Shown piece by piece: positions 10,301 to 18,601 of a stretch of DNA of 64,000 bases. This DNA comes from Patiriisocius marinistellae (lineage in GTDB: Bacteria > Bacteroidota > Bacteroidia > Flavobacteriales > Flavobacteriaceae). Within the stretch, counting starts at the first letter, position 1. The number at the start of each line of letters is the position of its first letter. Location: positions 1,116,001 through 1,180,000 of the forward strand of contig NZ_BKCF01000001.1 in NCBI RefSeq assembly GCF_009014635.1, in the 5' to 3' direction. Position numbers and translations under genes: made by a program. The notes under the pieces are model-generated. The model worked only from the letters and a program-made list of their open reading frames with translations. It was not told the origin of the DNA and made no database searches.

Positions 10301-13300
10301 AGGACCTATTGCGAGCGTTTGCGGCGATGATGTTGTTTTTGCAGACCCTACTGTAACAGATGATTGCGGTTTAGTGATTGCTCCAGCGTCTATTCCTGGG
10401 TTTACAGTATTTGGAACTTTAGGTAATAGTACTTACTTTATTTCAGATGTTACAGCTACAGGACCAGACGCATTTGCCTTTGCGATAGCTAATGGATATG
10501 AATTATTAACAATAAATAATAGTAATGAAAATGATTACATATCAAGTCAACTTGTCGCATTTGGCATAGGTAATATTATGAATGGGTATAATGATATAGC
10601 TGTTGAAGGTACATTTGAGTGGCAGAGTGGCCAACCTTCAAATTATACTAATTGGAATTTAGGTGAACCCAACAATAATGGGCCTGGAGAAGACTATACT
10701 CAGGTATTTAGTAATGGTCTCTGGAATGATATTGAATCAGGTACCCTTACAAGATATATTTTAGAATTTTCAAACGGTCCAGTACAAGTAACAGGAATTC
10801 CATCTGGTAATCCATATCCTCAAGGGACAACTACGAATACATTTTATGTAGAAGATGCCTCTGGTAACAGTGTAACATGCTCGTTTGATGTTATCGTTAC
10901 AGATAATGTACCACCAATGATTGCATGTCCTGCACCAATAACTATGGATAACGACCCAGGAATTTGTGGAGCCATAGTAACGTATACAACACCTGTGGGT
11001 ACTGATAACTGTACGGGAAGTACTACATTACAAATTGCAGGTTTACCTTCTGGGGCAACTTTCCCAATTGGAACCACAACAAATACTTTTGAGGTAACAG
11101 ATGCTGCCGGGAATATTGATACATGTACATTTGACGTAACTGTAAATGATATTGAAAATCCAGTCATCACATGTGAAGACGTAACAGTTGAATTGGATGC
11201 AAATGGAATGGCAACGATTGTTCCAGCAGATATTTATCGAGACTCATTTTTATATGATGTAACACCAACAACCTATGGCCCTACAGCTGGATCTGGTACG
11301 CTAGTTACTTTGAGTGATGACCAAGTATCGGGAGATCTTCCTGTAGGCTTTGTTTTTAATTTCTTCGGAAATGACTATTCTCAATTTAGGATATCTTCAA
11401 ATGGATTTATAGGTTTTGATAATTTAACCGATAATGGTTGTTGTTCGGGCGAAGTTGTTCCAGAACAATCTGCTTTTGAACCTAAAAATTTAATTGCACT
11501 TTGTTGGGACGACTTAAATCCACCCAGCGGTGGAACTATTGACTATTTTACAGTAGGAGTAGTACCTAATCGTGTTTTGATAGTTAATTATAATAATGTG
11601 GTACATTTTAATTCAGGTCCGGGTATTATTACTGGTCAAATAAAATTATTTGAAACCTCTAATAGGATTGAAATACATACTGCCAATCAAAATGACAGTG
11701 GTATTCATACACAAGGTATTCAAAATATAGATGGAACTTTAGGGTATGCTGTTCCTGGTAGGAATGGAACATCTTGGACGGCCACAAATGATGCCTTTTC
11801 TTTTGTGCCTTTGCCGTCAAATATATCTGACAATTGTGGGATTGCATCAATCACTATGTCTCAAACAGATTTTACCTGTGCAGATATAGGTACTGTAATG
11901 GTAGATGTTACAGTTACAGACACTAGTGGAAATACAGCTATGTGTGTTGCTAATATTACAGTAGAAGACAATATAAATCCCGTAGCAGTATGCAACACAG
12001 GCTTTGTAGCACAACTAGATGCAACTGGTTCAGTAACAATCACAGGAGTAGATGTTGATGGAGGGTCTACAGATAATTGTGGAGTAACATCCATAACAGT
12101 TAGTCCAGATACGTTTGACTGCTCAGCAGTTGGAACGGCTCAATCGGTTACCTTAACTGTAATGGATGCAGCTGGCAATATTGATACATGTACAACAACG
12201 GTGACAATAGAAGATATGGTAGCTCCAGCAGCAATGTGCGCAGCTCCATTTACGGTTCAATTAGATGCTGCTGGAATTGCAAGCATCACAGTAGCTGATA
12301 TTGAAAATGGCTCAACAGATGCTTGTGGAATCGCAACAACCACCATTGATGTAATGGATTTTACCTGTGCAGATATAGGACCAAACACAGTTACCTTAAC
12401 AGTAATAGATGTTAACGGAAATATGAGCACATGCACAACAATAGTTACCGTAGAAGATATGGTAGCACCAATAGCAAACTGCGCAGCACCATTCACAGTT
12501 CAACTAGATGTTAATGGAATGGCAAGTATCACAGTAGCTGATATTGAAAATGGTTCGACCGATGCTTGTGGAATCGCAACAACCACCATTGATGTAATGG
12601 ACTTCACCTGTGCAGATGTAGGGCCAAACACAGTTACCTTAACAGTAACAGATGTTAACGGAAATATGAGCACATGCACAACAATAGTTACCGTAGAAGA
12701 TATGGTAGCACCAGTAGTAAACTGCGCAGCTCCATTTACGGTTCAATTAGATGCTGCTGGAATGGCAAGCATTACAGTTGCTGATATTGACAATGGCTCA
12801 ACAGATGCTTGTGGAATTGCTACAACAACTATTGATGTAACAGACTTTACGTGTGCAGATGTAGGGCCAAACACAGTTACCTTAACAGTAACAGATGTAA
12901 ACGGAAATATAAGTACATGTACAACAATAGTTACTGTAGAAGATAATGTTGCTCCAGTTGCAAATTGTGCAGCTCCATTTACGGTTCAGTTAGATGCTGC
13001 TGGAATTGCAAGCATCACAGTTGCTGATATTGATAATGGTTCAAACGATGCTTGTGGAATTGCATCAACCACCATTGATGTAACAGACTTTACGTGTGCA
13101 GATGTAGGGCCAAACACAGTTACCTTAACAGTAACAGATGTAAACGGAAATATAAGTACATGTACAACAATAGTTACCGTAGAAGATAATGTTGCTCCAG
13201 TTGCGAATTGTGCAGCTCCATTTACGGTTCAGTTAGATGCTGCTGGAATTGCAAGTATCACAGTTGCTGATATTGATAATGGTTCGACCGATGCTTGTGG

Positions 13301-15170
13301 AATTGCATCAACCACAATAGATGTAATGGACTTTACCTGTGCAGATGTAGGGCCAAATACAGTTACTTTAACAGTAACAGATGTAAATGGAAATATAAGT
13401 ACGTGTACAACAATAGTTACTGTTGAGGATAGTGTTGCTCCAGTTGCATTGTGTATGAATATCACAGTTCCTCTGGCAGCAGACGGGACTGCAACAATAA
13501 CTCCAGCAGATGTTGACGGTGGTAGTACAGATGCTTGTGGAATTGCTTCCACAACCATTGATATGAGTACATTTGATTGTAGTAACGTGGGGCCAAATAA
13601 TGTTATTTTAACAGTTACTGATATCAACGGAAACGTGAGCACGTGTACTGCTGTGGTAACCATTGAAGATGTAACTGCACCAGTAATTGCATGCCCTGCC
13701 GATATTTCTATAAACACGACACCAGGCGATTGTTTTGCCGAAGTTTCATTCCCTGATGCAATTGCATTAGATGCTTGTGGTATCACAACGATTACCCAAA
13801 CAATGGGTGACCCTAGCGGAAGCATGTTCCCAGTAGGAGATACTTTGATAGAATTTACTGCGACAGACGTTAATGGAAATTCTTCAACTTGTATGTTTAC
13901 AATTACAGTAATGGATATGGAACCAGCAATGGCAGTTTGTCAAGACATCACAGTTCAATTAGATGGCAATGGTATGGTAACAATTAACCCGGCAGATGTA
14001 GACGGAGGAAGTTCTGATAACTGTGGTATTGCATCAACTTCAATTGACATCGATTCGTTTGATTGTAGTAACGTAGGCCCCAATAATGTAACATTGACAG
14101 TTACAGATGTAAACGGAAACGTTAGCACATGTATAGCAGTTGTTACAGTTGAGGATATCGAAGCGCCAATGGTTGTTTGTCAAGACATAACAGTGCAGCT
14201 AGATGAAACAGGGAATGTAACAATCACAGCAAGTGATTTAGACAATGGAAGTACAGATAATTGTACAATTGCAGATTTCACATTAGATATTGATACTTTC
14301 GATTGTAGTAACGTAGGGCCAAATACTGTAATTGTAACCGTAACAGATGCTAGTGGAAACACAGCAACTTGTACAGCAACAGTTACCGTTGAAGATATAA
14401 CAGCTCCAGAGCTAGTTTGTATGGACTTCACGCTAGAACTTGGTGCAGATGGTACAGCAATTCTTGATGTGGCAAATGTAATAGCAAGTAATACAGATGC
14501 CTGTGGCATTGACACTAGCGCTGTTGATATTACTGAATATGACTGTAGTGATATAGGAACGCCAGTGATGGTTGAAGTATTTACACAAGACGTAAATGGA
14601 AACATCTCAAGCTGTATGGCTACCGTAACTGTAATTGATGCATTGGCACCAGTAGTAACATGCCCTGCAGATATTACTGTAGATCCAGGAGCTGGAAATA
14701 TTAATTATGAAGTTCCAGACTATGTAGCACTTGGTGATGCAACAGCTATTGATAACTGTACAGACCCAGTTGTTATTTTTACTCAAGACCCAGCAGCAGG
14801 AACATTCTTAGCAGATGGTGTATACCCTGTGACTATTACAGCAGAAGATGAATACGGAAATGTAGGTTCTTGTACATTTACATTGACTGTAGAAAGTGTA
14901 TTAGGTGTTCCAGCAAATGAAATTTCATTAGCAACGCTCACTATGTACCCTAACCCAGCAAAAGATTATGTAATACTTAGCAACCCACAAGCAATCAATC
15001 TTGAAAAAGTTTCAATTTATGATGTAAATGGAAGATTGGTAAGAAACATTAACTTAAATAATATGGGAACTGAAAAAACGATGGACATTACAGACCTTCA
15101 AAGTGCAATGTATATGTTTGTAATTGAAAGTGACCATGGAGTAATCACAAAGCAAATACTCAAAGAATAA
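7335..15170 (+). CDS. Giant T9SS-secreted HYR-domain adhesin with nested C-type-lectin domain
   Basis: This 2,611-residue protein has a signal peptide ending at VGAQ (residue 24). Residues ~25-735 hold three ~260-280-residue repeats, each with an ETFE...DDQGTGK...YVSS.ADGA.PTDDGTLT module; the first two copies also carry an Ig-like module (SVDFTVIFNEDALNV). From ~738 a long array of HYR-type domains follows (VTVEDNVAPVANC...TVQLDA...DNGSTDACGI). A C-type-lectin-like domain sits at ~1028-1145 with EPN and a WND motif. A second unrelated beta domain occupies ~1302-1493. Five near-identical 81-residue HYR units fill 1636-2040. A T9SS type A sorting tail is at ~2525-2611 (LTMYPNPAKDYV). It probably serves surface adhesion; the carbohydrate or protein target is unknown. 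Confidence 0.92.
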   Translation: MKNFYNCLLLFIMVCFYSATVGAQTTENFETETAGAFTFSEGGFSFSSGTANFDIENFGSAGAGGSDQYIDNFDDQGAGKIYAISITGGASLFSMQSMDVYVSSLPDGAFPTDDGTITVSGRTGATVVYTATYNSGNTPFPLDFTADNGFFNIDFSNMPGIGDQSSINVDNIQITLGGAFIYAAIDDFEFDDEVLNTDPPEVQSITLVGSPSSTATSVDFLVTFNEDAVNVDVSDFVTDLVGASGNISGISGSGSSYTVTVSSITGEGTVSIDLIAGNDIEDTLGNTPSPAFMTGAIFNASRCFIETFESFGAGGNTFTSNGVGFETSDANFNITFLNNGGASGSQFLDNLGDQGTGKSYSITTTGTELFSVNTAGIYVSSMADGAFPTDDGTLTIEGRLSGSTIYTITKNSGFLTDFTTNNGYNPIDFAANGTINVDELRITIGGAFIYVSLDDFEHCPEVLTTDPPTIQSISLVGNPPASSASVDFTVIFNEDALNVSIDDFMLTSTGSATGTIAGIAGTGNNYTVSVSGISGEGTLRLDLLAGTDIEDTDSNTPPPPFNEGEVFLVSLCNVETFEAVAIGGNTWTTNGTPFMSSVTFKVDEFVNAGAGNSDRYLDNVDDQGTGKTFSIAITDTSEITMNQLAVYVSSIADGAQPTDDGTLTVVANLDGVMQYTITKNTGFPTSLVPDNGFYLLDFSAEGGTDNSATLIDELVFTIGGSFVYIGVDNFEFCSDPPPVAVCQDITVQLDATGNASVTPAQVDGGSTDNSGSVTLISVSPNTFDCSNVGLNTVTLTVEDNMGQQSSCTAMVTVEDNTTPTAICQPFTASLDATGNITITGADVDGGSTAACGIMSLSVSPSTFTCAELGTPQTVTLTVTGANGNTDTCTTTVTINDPLNACNQPPMAVCQPVVVNADGACMGTAVAADFDGGSSDPDMDPLTFTVSPAGPYPLGITNVTLTVSDGTLTDICMTTITVNDVTPPMITCPAGPIASVCGDDVVFADPTVTDDCGLVIAPASIPGFTVFGTLGNSTYFISDVTATGPDAFAFAIANGYELLTINNSNENDYISSQLVAFGIGNIMNGYNDIAVEGTFEWQSGQPSNYTNWNLGEPNNNGPGEDYTQVFSNGLWNDIESGTLTRYILEFSNGPVQVTGIPSGNPYPQGTTTNTFYVEDASGNSVTCSFDVIVTDNVPPMIACPAPITMDNDPGICGAIVTYTTPVGTDNCTGSTTLQIAGLPSGATFPIGTTTNTFEVTDAAGNIDTCTFDVTVNDIENPVITCEDVTVELDANGMATIVPADIYRDSFLYDVTPTTYGPTAGSGTLVTLSDDQVSGDLPVGFVFNFFGNDYSQFRISSNGFIGFDNLTDNGCCSGEVVPEQSAFEPKNLIALCWDDLNPPSGGTIDYFTVGVVPNRVLIVNYNNVVHFNSGPGIITGQIKLFETSNRIEIHTANQNDSGIHTQGIQNIDGTLGYAVPGRNGTSWTATNDAFSFVPLPSNISDNCGIASITMSQTDFTCADIGTVMVDVTVTDTSGNTAMCVANITVEDNINPVAVCNTGFVAQLDATGSVTITGVDVDGGSTDNCGVTSITVSPDTFDCSAVGTAQSVTLTVMDAAGNIDTCTTTVTIEDMVAPAAMCAAPFTVQLDAAGIASITVADIENGSTDACGIATTTIDVMDFTCADIGPNTVTLTVIDVNGNMSTCTTIVTVEDMVAPIANCAAPFTVQLDVNGMASITVADIENGSTDACGIATTTIDVMDFTCADVGPNTVTLTVTDVNGNMSTCTTIVTVEDMVAPVVNCAAPFTVQLDAAGMASITVADIDNGSTDACGIATTTIDVTDFTCADVGPNTVTLTVTDVNGNISTCTTIVTVEDNVAPVANCAAPFTVQLDAAGIASITVADIDNGSNDACGIASTTIDVTDFTCADVGPNTVTLTVTDVNGNISTCTTIVTVEDNVAPVANCAAPFTVQLDAAGIASITVADIDNGSTDACGIASTTIDVMDFTCADVGPNTVTLTVTDVNGNISTCTTIVTVEDSVAPVALCMNITVPLAADGTATITPADVDGGSTDACGIASTTIDMSTFDCSNVGPNNVILTVTDINGNVSTCTAVVTIEDVTAPVIACPADISINTTPGDCFAEVSFPDAIALDACGITTITQTMGDPSGSMFPVGDTLIEFTATDVNGNSSTCMFTITVMDMEPAMAVCQDITVQLDGNGMVTINPADVDGGSSDNCGIASTSIDIDSFDCSNVGPNNVTLTVTDVNGNVSTCIAVVTVEDIEAPMVVCQDITVQLDETGNVTITASDLDNGSTDNCTIADFTLDIDTFDCSNVGPNTVIVTVTDASGNTATCTATVTVEDITAPELVCMDFTLELGADGTAILDVANVIASNTDACGIDTSAVDITEYDCSDIGTPVMVEVFTQDVNGNISSCMATVTVIDALAPVVTCPADITVDPGAGNINYEVPDYVALGDATAIDNCTDPVVIFTQDPAAGTFLADGVYPVTITAEDEYGNVGSCTFTLTVESVLGVPANEISLATLTMYPNPAKDYVILSNPQAINLEKVSIYDVNGRLVRNINLNNMGTEKTMDITDLQSAMYMFVIESDHGVITKQILKE
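12241..13455 (+). repeat. Five tandem 243-bp coding repeats (HYR units)
   Basis: The segment beginning CAGCTCCATT or CAGCACCATT recurs at 12241, 12484, 12727, 12970 and 13213, exactly 243 bp (81 codons) apart. Units 4 and 5 differ by only a handful of bases, while units 1-2 differ more, mostly at third positions. This points to recent unit duplication within the adhesin gene. Flanking HYR units (for example from 13456) are clearly diverged. Confidence 0.93.
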
Positions 15171-15188
15171 TGAGATAGCTTAAGTTAA

Positions 15189-15223
15189 AAAAAGTCCCTT
15201 ATCGTATTGATAAGGGACTTTTT
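15189..15223. terminator. Bidirectional intrinsic terminator
   Basis: A perfect stem (GTCCCTTATC / GATAAGGGAC) with a GTATT loop is flanked by runs of A and T on the two sides. It follows the adhesin stop codon by 18 nt and faces the minus-strand rhodanese gene. The rest of the gap up to 15367 is AT-rich and holds one CTTCGGAA octamer at 15279. Confidence 0.9.
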
Positions 15224-15367
15224 ACTTTTATTTATTTTTATAAATAAGTTTATTAATAGCTTTATAAAAGTTCAAGTACTTCGGAAATTTTAAATAATTA
15301 AACCTTAGTATTTCAATAAGAATAGATGCCACAAATAATAGCAACTTTCTATTTTAAATAATAAATT

Positions 15368-15673
15368 TTATAATTTTTGATATAGAGAAGACCATCCGCC
15401 ACCATTCATCGCTTCAATACCATTGCTTTTTAAAATAGCAGCAGCACTACCACTGCGCATACCACTAGCACAACAAGTAATTACAGGTTTGTTCCATTTC
15501 TTAATTTCCGAAATGTTATTACCCACTTGTTGTAAAGGAATGTGTTTTGATCCAGGAATTGCTCCACTCTCATATTCACCCTTTGAGCGAACATCAAGAA
15601 TGACAGCATCACGTTCTACAAAGTCTTGAATTTTTTTAGTCTTGTTACCAAATAAAAAATCTAATAATCCCAT
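15368..15673 (-). CDS. Single-domain rhodanese-like protein
   Basis: This is a 101-residue single rhodanese domain. The active-site loop reads CCASGMRSG: the catalytic Cys followed by the AxGxRS loop expected for sulfurtransferases. Earlier motifs VILDVRSKGEYESGAIPGSKHIPL also fit. No signal peptide is present, so it should be cytoplasmic. Rhodaneses move sulfane sulfur; the acceptor here is unknown. The downstream side faces the adhesin terminator. Confidence 0.88.
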   Translation of the reverse strand: MGLLDFLFGNKTKKIQDFVERDAVILDVRSKGEYESGAIPGSKHIPLQQVGNNISEIKKWNKPVITCCASGMRSGSAAAILKSNGIEAMNGGGWSSLYQKL

Positions 15674-15690
15674 ATTTTATTTTATTTATC

Positions 15691-15711
15691 AGTGCACAAC
15701 TATTGCGCATT
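15691..15711 (-). repeat. Dispersed palindrome, copy E
   Basis: Arms AGTGCACA and TGCGCATT flank loop ACTAT. One arm position is mismatched and one is a G/T pair, so this copy is partly decayed. It belongs with the palindromes at 16143, 28848, 28944, 29320 and 32177. It lies between the rhodanese and SnoaL-like genes. Confidence 0.55.
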
Positions 15712-15735
15712 CAGTTAGTTATTATATTTCAACAA

Positions 15736-16113
15736 TTAATACATTGTATTATTGTTTTTTGCATCTTTTGGTATTTGTTGAATCGAATCCCAATGCTCGC
15801 ATATTTTCCCATTATTGTCAAATCTAAAAAAATCCATCGTAATGTATTCATCATTATCTGGCCAAATTTGGTGCGTGTGCAACGCTACTAAATTTCCCTC
15901 AGCAATTTGCCTTACAAATTCAATCGATTTTTTAGGGTATGCTTGTTGCATTCTTTTAAAATAATCAATAAAGCCTTGAAGTCCATCAGCTACATGAGGA
16001 TTATGTTGAATATATGTATCTCCCACATATAGCGCAACAGCTTTTTCAGGATTTCCTTCATACGCCATTTTATAAAAAGCAATAGCGTTCTTTTTATTCT
16101 CTTTTATGTCCAT
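15736..16113 (-). CDS. SnoaL-like / NTF2-superfamily protein
   Basis: This 125-residue protein has the SnoaL-like polyketide cyclase pattern: NKKNAIAFYKMAYEGNPEKA, YIQHNPHVADG, then HTHQIWPDNDEYITMDFFRFDNNGKICEHWD. Such small alpha+beta barrels are secreted or cytoplasmic isomerase or hydrolase relatives with many roles. No signal peptide is present. The catalytic activity cannot be deduced. It is probably an independent gene, since palindrome copies lie on both sides. Confidence 0.8.
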   Translation of the reverse strand: MDIKENKKNAIAFYKMAYEGNPEKAVALYVGDTYIQHNPHVADGLQGFIDYFKRMQQAYPKKSIEFVRQIAEGNLVALHTHQIWPDNDEYITMDFFRFDNNGKICEHWDSIQQIPKDAKNNNTMY

Positions 16114-16142
16114 TTTAGTTGCATTTAATTTCTTAAGCTTTC

Positions 16143-16163
16143 AATGCATACTTATTACGCATT
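16143..16163 (-). repeat. Dispersed palindrome, copy F
   Basis: Arms AATGCATA and TACGCATT surround loop CTTAT, with one arm mismatch. The flank TCGCTT matches copy A at 28848. It is located between the SnoaL-like gene and the phenylalanine hydroxylase gene. Confidence 0.6.
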
Positions 16164-16184
16164 CGCTTAATTGTAACCTGTAAT

Positions 16185-17915
16185 TTATTTTAGCAACCCC
16201 AAACCACCTTTAATTAAGTGAGATACCTCGGGTCTTTTTTCCTGTAAAAAGTTTAAATAATCTAATATTTCCGAAGCCTTTACAAGTTCATATATTTCTA
16301 ACGATAATAACCAGTCATTTTTAAAATCATCTTTTACTTTATTAAAAATTTTGAGAAGTTGTTTTTTATCAAAACTATCTTCTGCCCTAAAATTTCTAAC
16401 TTTTAAATAAAGCGAGTTCAATATTTTTTCTTCTTCCGAAATTTTAACAACATCACCCAGCGTGCTTAATTGATGCTCCACTAAATCAAAGCTTAAATAA
16501 TCTGCTGCACCCGCAAATGCCGATACTATTTCTTTCCCTACCGCCATGTCAAAATCACCATCTTCGGGACTAAATAAAATTTCGTCTTTATAGGTAACTG
16601 TACAATTAGTAAATTGAATTAGCATTAATTCGCCTTTCAAATTACGCATTCCAGTAACGTTCATTCCTTTTACTTTAATGCCGCTTTCAAATTCAAATTC
16701 TATGGGTTTTCCATCATAAAAATTATAAGCAGAAAGATCTCTAGGCCCCATGTTTTCAATGGCAAGATTAATCCCTTTTAATTTACCTAAGGGAGAACGA
16801 AATCCATTTTTATGTCTTGAAATTCCATGTCCTATTACTTCGGTTTCTCTTGAAGCTAACGCAGTTGGTCCTTCGGTTTCAAAATATACAACTTCATTGT
16901 CTTCATTGCGAATCATGCGTGTAAAAACTCCCGAAACTTGTAGTCCTGTACTAATTTCAATTGTCCCTAATTGTTTAGATTCAATAAGTTTATTTAACCC
17001 TCGCCAACCACCTTTTCTTACTGCCATTGTGTTTGCAAATTCTTCAAGAACTTCTTGCAAATAAGCAAAATCTGGAGTTACATAAAGTTGAGGTTGAGGT
17101 TTTGTAATATCAAAGTCTTGATATGCCGCATCTATAGAATACGGTATTTTTTTTACTTCTTTTTTCATACACCACTCACTTTCACCAATAGAGGATAATA
17201 GTCCCGCTCCATAAATCTTCGGATTTTCAACACTACCCACCATTCCATATTCTACAGTCCACCAATGGAGGTTTCTTATAAGTGAAATTTCCGAAGGTAA
17301 AACTTCTTTGTTTTGTAATGTTTCAACACGTTTTTCGGCAGCATCGATTTTATTTTTTGGAGTTCCTTCGGCTTCTTTTAAAATACTCAATTCGCGTACA
17401 GCCTCATACATATCCATATCGTGCGCACTTGAAATAGCTTTAGCACCTATCTCTCCAAAACGCCTTAAATATTCTGCATAATCAGGGCTAGCAATAATGG
17501 GGGCGTGACCTGCACCTTCGTGAATAATATCTGGCGCTGGTGTGTATTCAATATTTTCTAATTGACGAATGTCACTCGCAATCACCAGCACTTTGTAGGC
17601 TTGAAATTCCATAAACGCATTAGGAGGAATAAAACCGTCTACCGCAACTGCAGCCCAGCCTATTTCTTTCAAAATACGATTCATCCCATACATTGAAGGA
17701 ATGTTATCAATAGAAATTCCTGTTTTTTGCAATCCTTCAAGATAACTTTCATGTGCAACTTTGCTCAAATAATCTACGTTTTTGCGCATTACATATCGCC
17801 ACGTCGCTTGATTAATAGGTGTGTAGTAGTTATAATTTTGTGGCTTGATATATTGCTTTAAATGTGGTGGCAGTCTATCAAGCAATTCGTTGCTTTCAAT
17901 GCGTTCTTCTATCAT
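16185..17915 (-). CDS. phhA: Phenylalanine 4-monooxygenase (aromatic amino acid hydroxylase), long bacteroidete form
   Basis: This 576-residue protein carries the iron-binding motif of pterin-dependent aromatic amino acid hydroxylases, PDIIHEGAGHAPII (two His), and the downstream WTVEYGMVG that supplies the Glu ligand. Family members convert Phe to Tyr using tetrahydropterin and O2. Typical bacterial enzymes have 260-300 residues; this one has a ~270-residue C-terminal extension of unknown role, as I recall for Bacteroidota homologues. It diverges from the TetR/paa cluster across a 113-nt spacer, which places two phenylalanine-derived routes next to each other. Confidence 0.88.
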   Translation of the reverse strand: MIEERIESNELLDRLPPHLKQYIKPQNYNYYTPINQATWRYVMRKNVDYLSKVAHESYLEGLQKTGISIDNIPSMYGMNRILKEIGWAAVAVDGFIPPNAFMEFQAYKVLVIASDIRQLENIEYTPAPDIIHEGAGHAPIIASPDYAEYLRRFGEIGAKAISSAHDMDMYEAVRELSILKEAEGTPKNKIDAAEKRVETLQNKEVLPSEISLIRNLHWWTVEYGMVGSVENPKIYGAGLLSSIGESEWCMKKEVKKIPYSIDAAYQDFDITKPQPQLYVTPDFAYLQEVLEEFANTMAVRKGGWRGLNKLIESKQLGTIEISTGLQVSGVFTRMIRNEDNEVVYFETEGPTALASRETEVIGHGISRHKNGFRSPLGKLKGINLAIENMGPRDLSAYNFYDGKPIEFEFESGIKVKGMNVTGMRNLKGELMLIQFTNCTVTYKDEILFSPEDGDFDMAVGKEIVSAFAGAADYLSFDLVEHQLSTLGDVVKISEEEKILNSLYLKVRNFRAEDSFDKKQLLKIFNKVKDDFKNDWLLSLEIYELVKASEILDYLNFLQEKRPEVSHLIKGGLGLLK

Positions 17916-17918
17916 AGC

Positions 17919-17926
17919 CCAAAAGT
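17919..17926 (-). promoter_or_regulatory. -7 element TACTTTTG in front of phhA
   Basis: An exact TAnnTTTG on the minus strand ends only 3 nt before the phhA ATG. Transcription would then start at about the start codon, giving a leaderless mRNA. No TTG is present at -33 distance, so this is a weak call. Confidence 0.3.
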
Positions 17927-18028
17927 AGCGAGTTCTATTTAAAACTTACATAAATTTTATTAAAAGTACTTACGATTTTAAACGAGTAGTTTAGAGATGA
18001 AGATGTTTTTCTATATTTACAAAGCACT

Positions 18029-18601
18029 ATGAAAAACCGTAAAAAAGAAATACTTAAAGTTGCAGCCTACCTCTTTAAAGAGAAAGGTTTTAGTGCAGTA
18101 TCAATGCGTGATATTGCAAAGGCGATGGACATGAAAGCTGCAAGTTTATACAATCATATTTCTGGCAAGCAAGAAATTCTTTCTACATTGATTTTAGAAG
18201 TAGCAGCAGCGTTTACATCTCAAATGGATATGATTACTTCGGAAACGTTACCTCCGTTAAAAAAGATTGAAAAGGTTATAGAAATTCATATAGATATCAC
18301 AGTAAATTATTCTGAAAATATAGCGACATTAAATAATGATTGGGTGCACCTTGAAGGGGATGATTTGAAAAAAGTAGTGAAGATGCGGGAGGATTATGAA
18401 GAAAATTTTAGGGGTATTATAAAAGAGGGAATCTCACAGGGAGCAATAAAACAACAGCATCCTGAGGTAATTTTATTTTCAATTCTCTCAACGCTCAGAA
18501 CACTTTATTTGTGGAATGAAAAGCGTGGTAAAATGGATGTAAACATCTTAAAAAAAGACATGGTTTCGGTCTTATTAAACGGGATTTGTATTTCTAACTA
18601 A
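18029..18601 (+). CDS. paaR: TetR-family regulator, probable phenylacetate repressor
   Basis: The 190-residue protein starts with the TetR helix-turn-helix (KEILKVAAYLFKEKGFSAVSMRDIAKAMDMKAASLYNHISGKQEIL, ~6-50) and continues with an all-helical ligand-binding domain. It is the first gene of the plus-strand paa run, and its stop codon lies inside a palindromic operator for the downstream promoter. By analogy with PaaR of Thermus, it should release DNA when phenylacetyl-CoA or a related CoA ester binds. The symbol rests on context plus operator rather than on clear orthology. A TATATTTA box at 18012-18019 may be its own -7. Confidence 0.75.
   Translation: MKNRKKEILKVAAYLFKEKGFSAVSMRDIAKAMDMKAASLYNHISGKQEILSTLILEVAAAFTSQMDMITSETLPPLKKIEKVIEIHIDITVNYSENIATLNNDWVHLEGDDLKKVVKMREDYEENFRGIIKEGISQGAIKQQHPEVILFSILSTLRTLYLWNEKRGKMDVNILKKDMVSVLLNGICISN

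Noticed and set aside
12241-13455. CRISPR-like regular repeats
   Set aside because: The 243-bp period is in frame, fully coding and each unit is an HYR domain; there are no short repeats with unique spacers.
13229-13825. Long minus-strand open frame opposite the adhesin
   Set aside because: It is the shadow of Thr/Asp/Ala-rich HYR codons; the composition is Val/Ser-rich and repetitive and it mirrors the 243-bp repeats.
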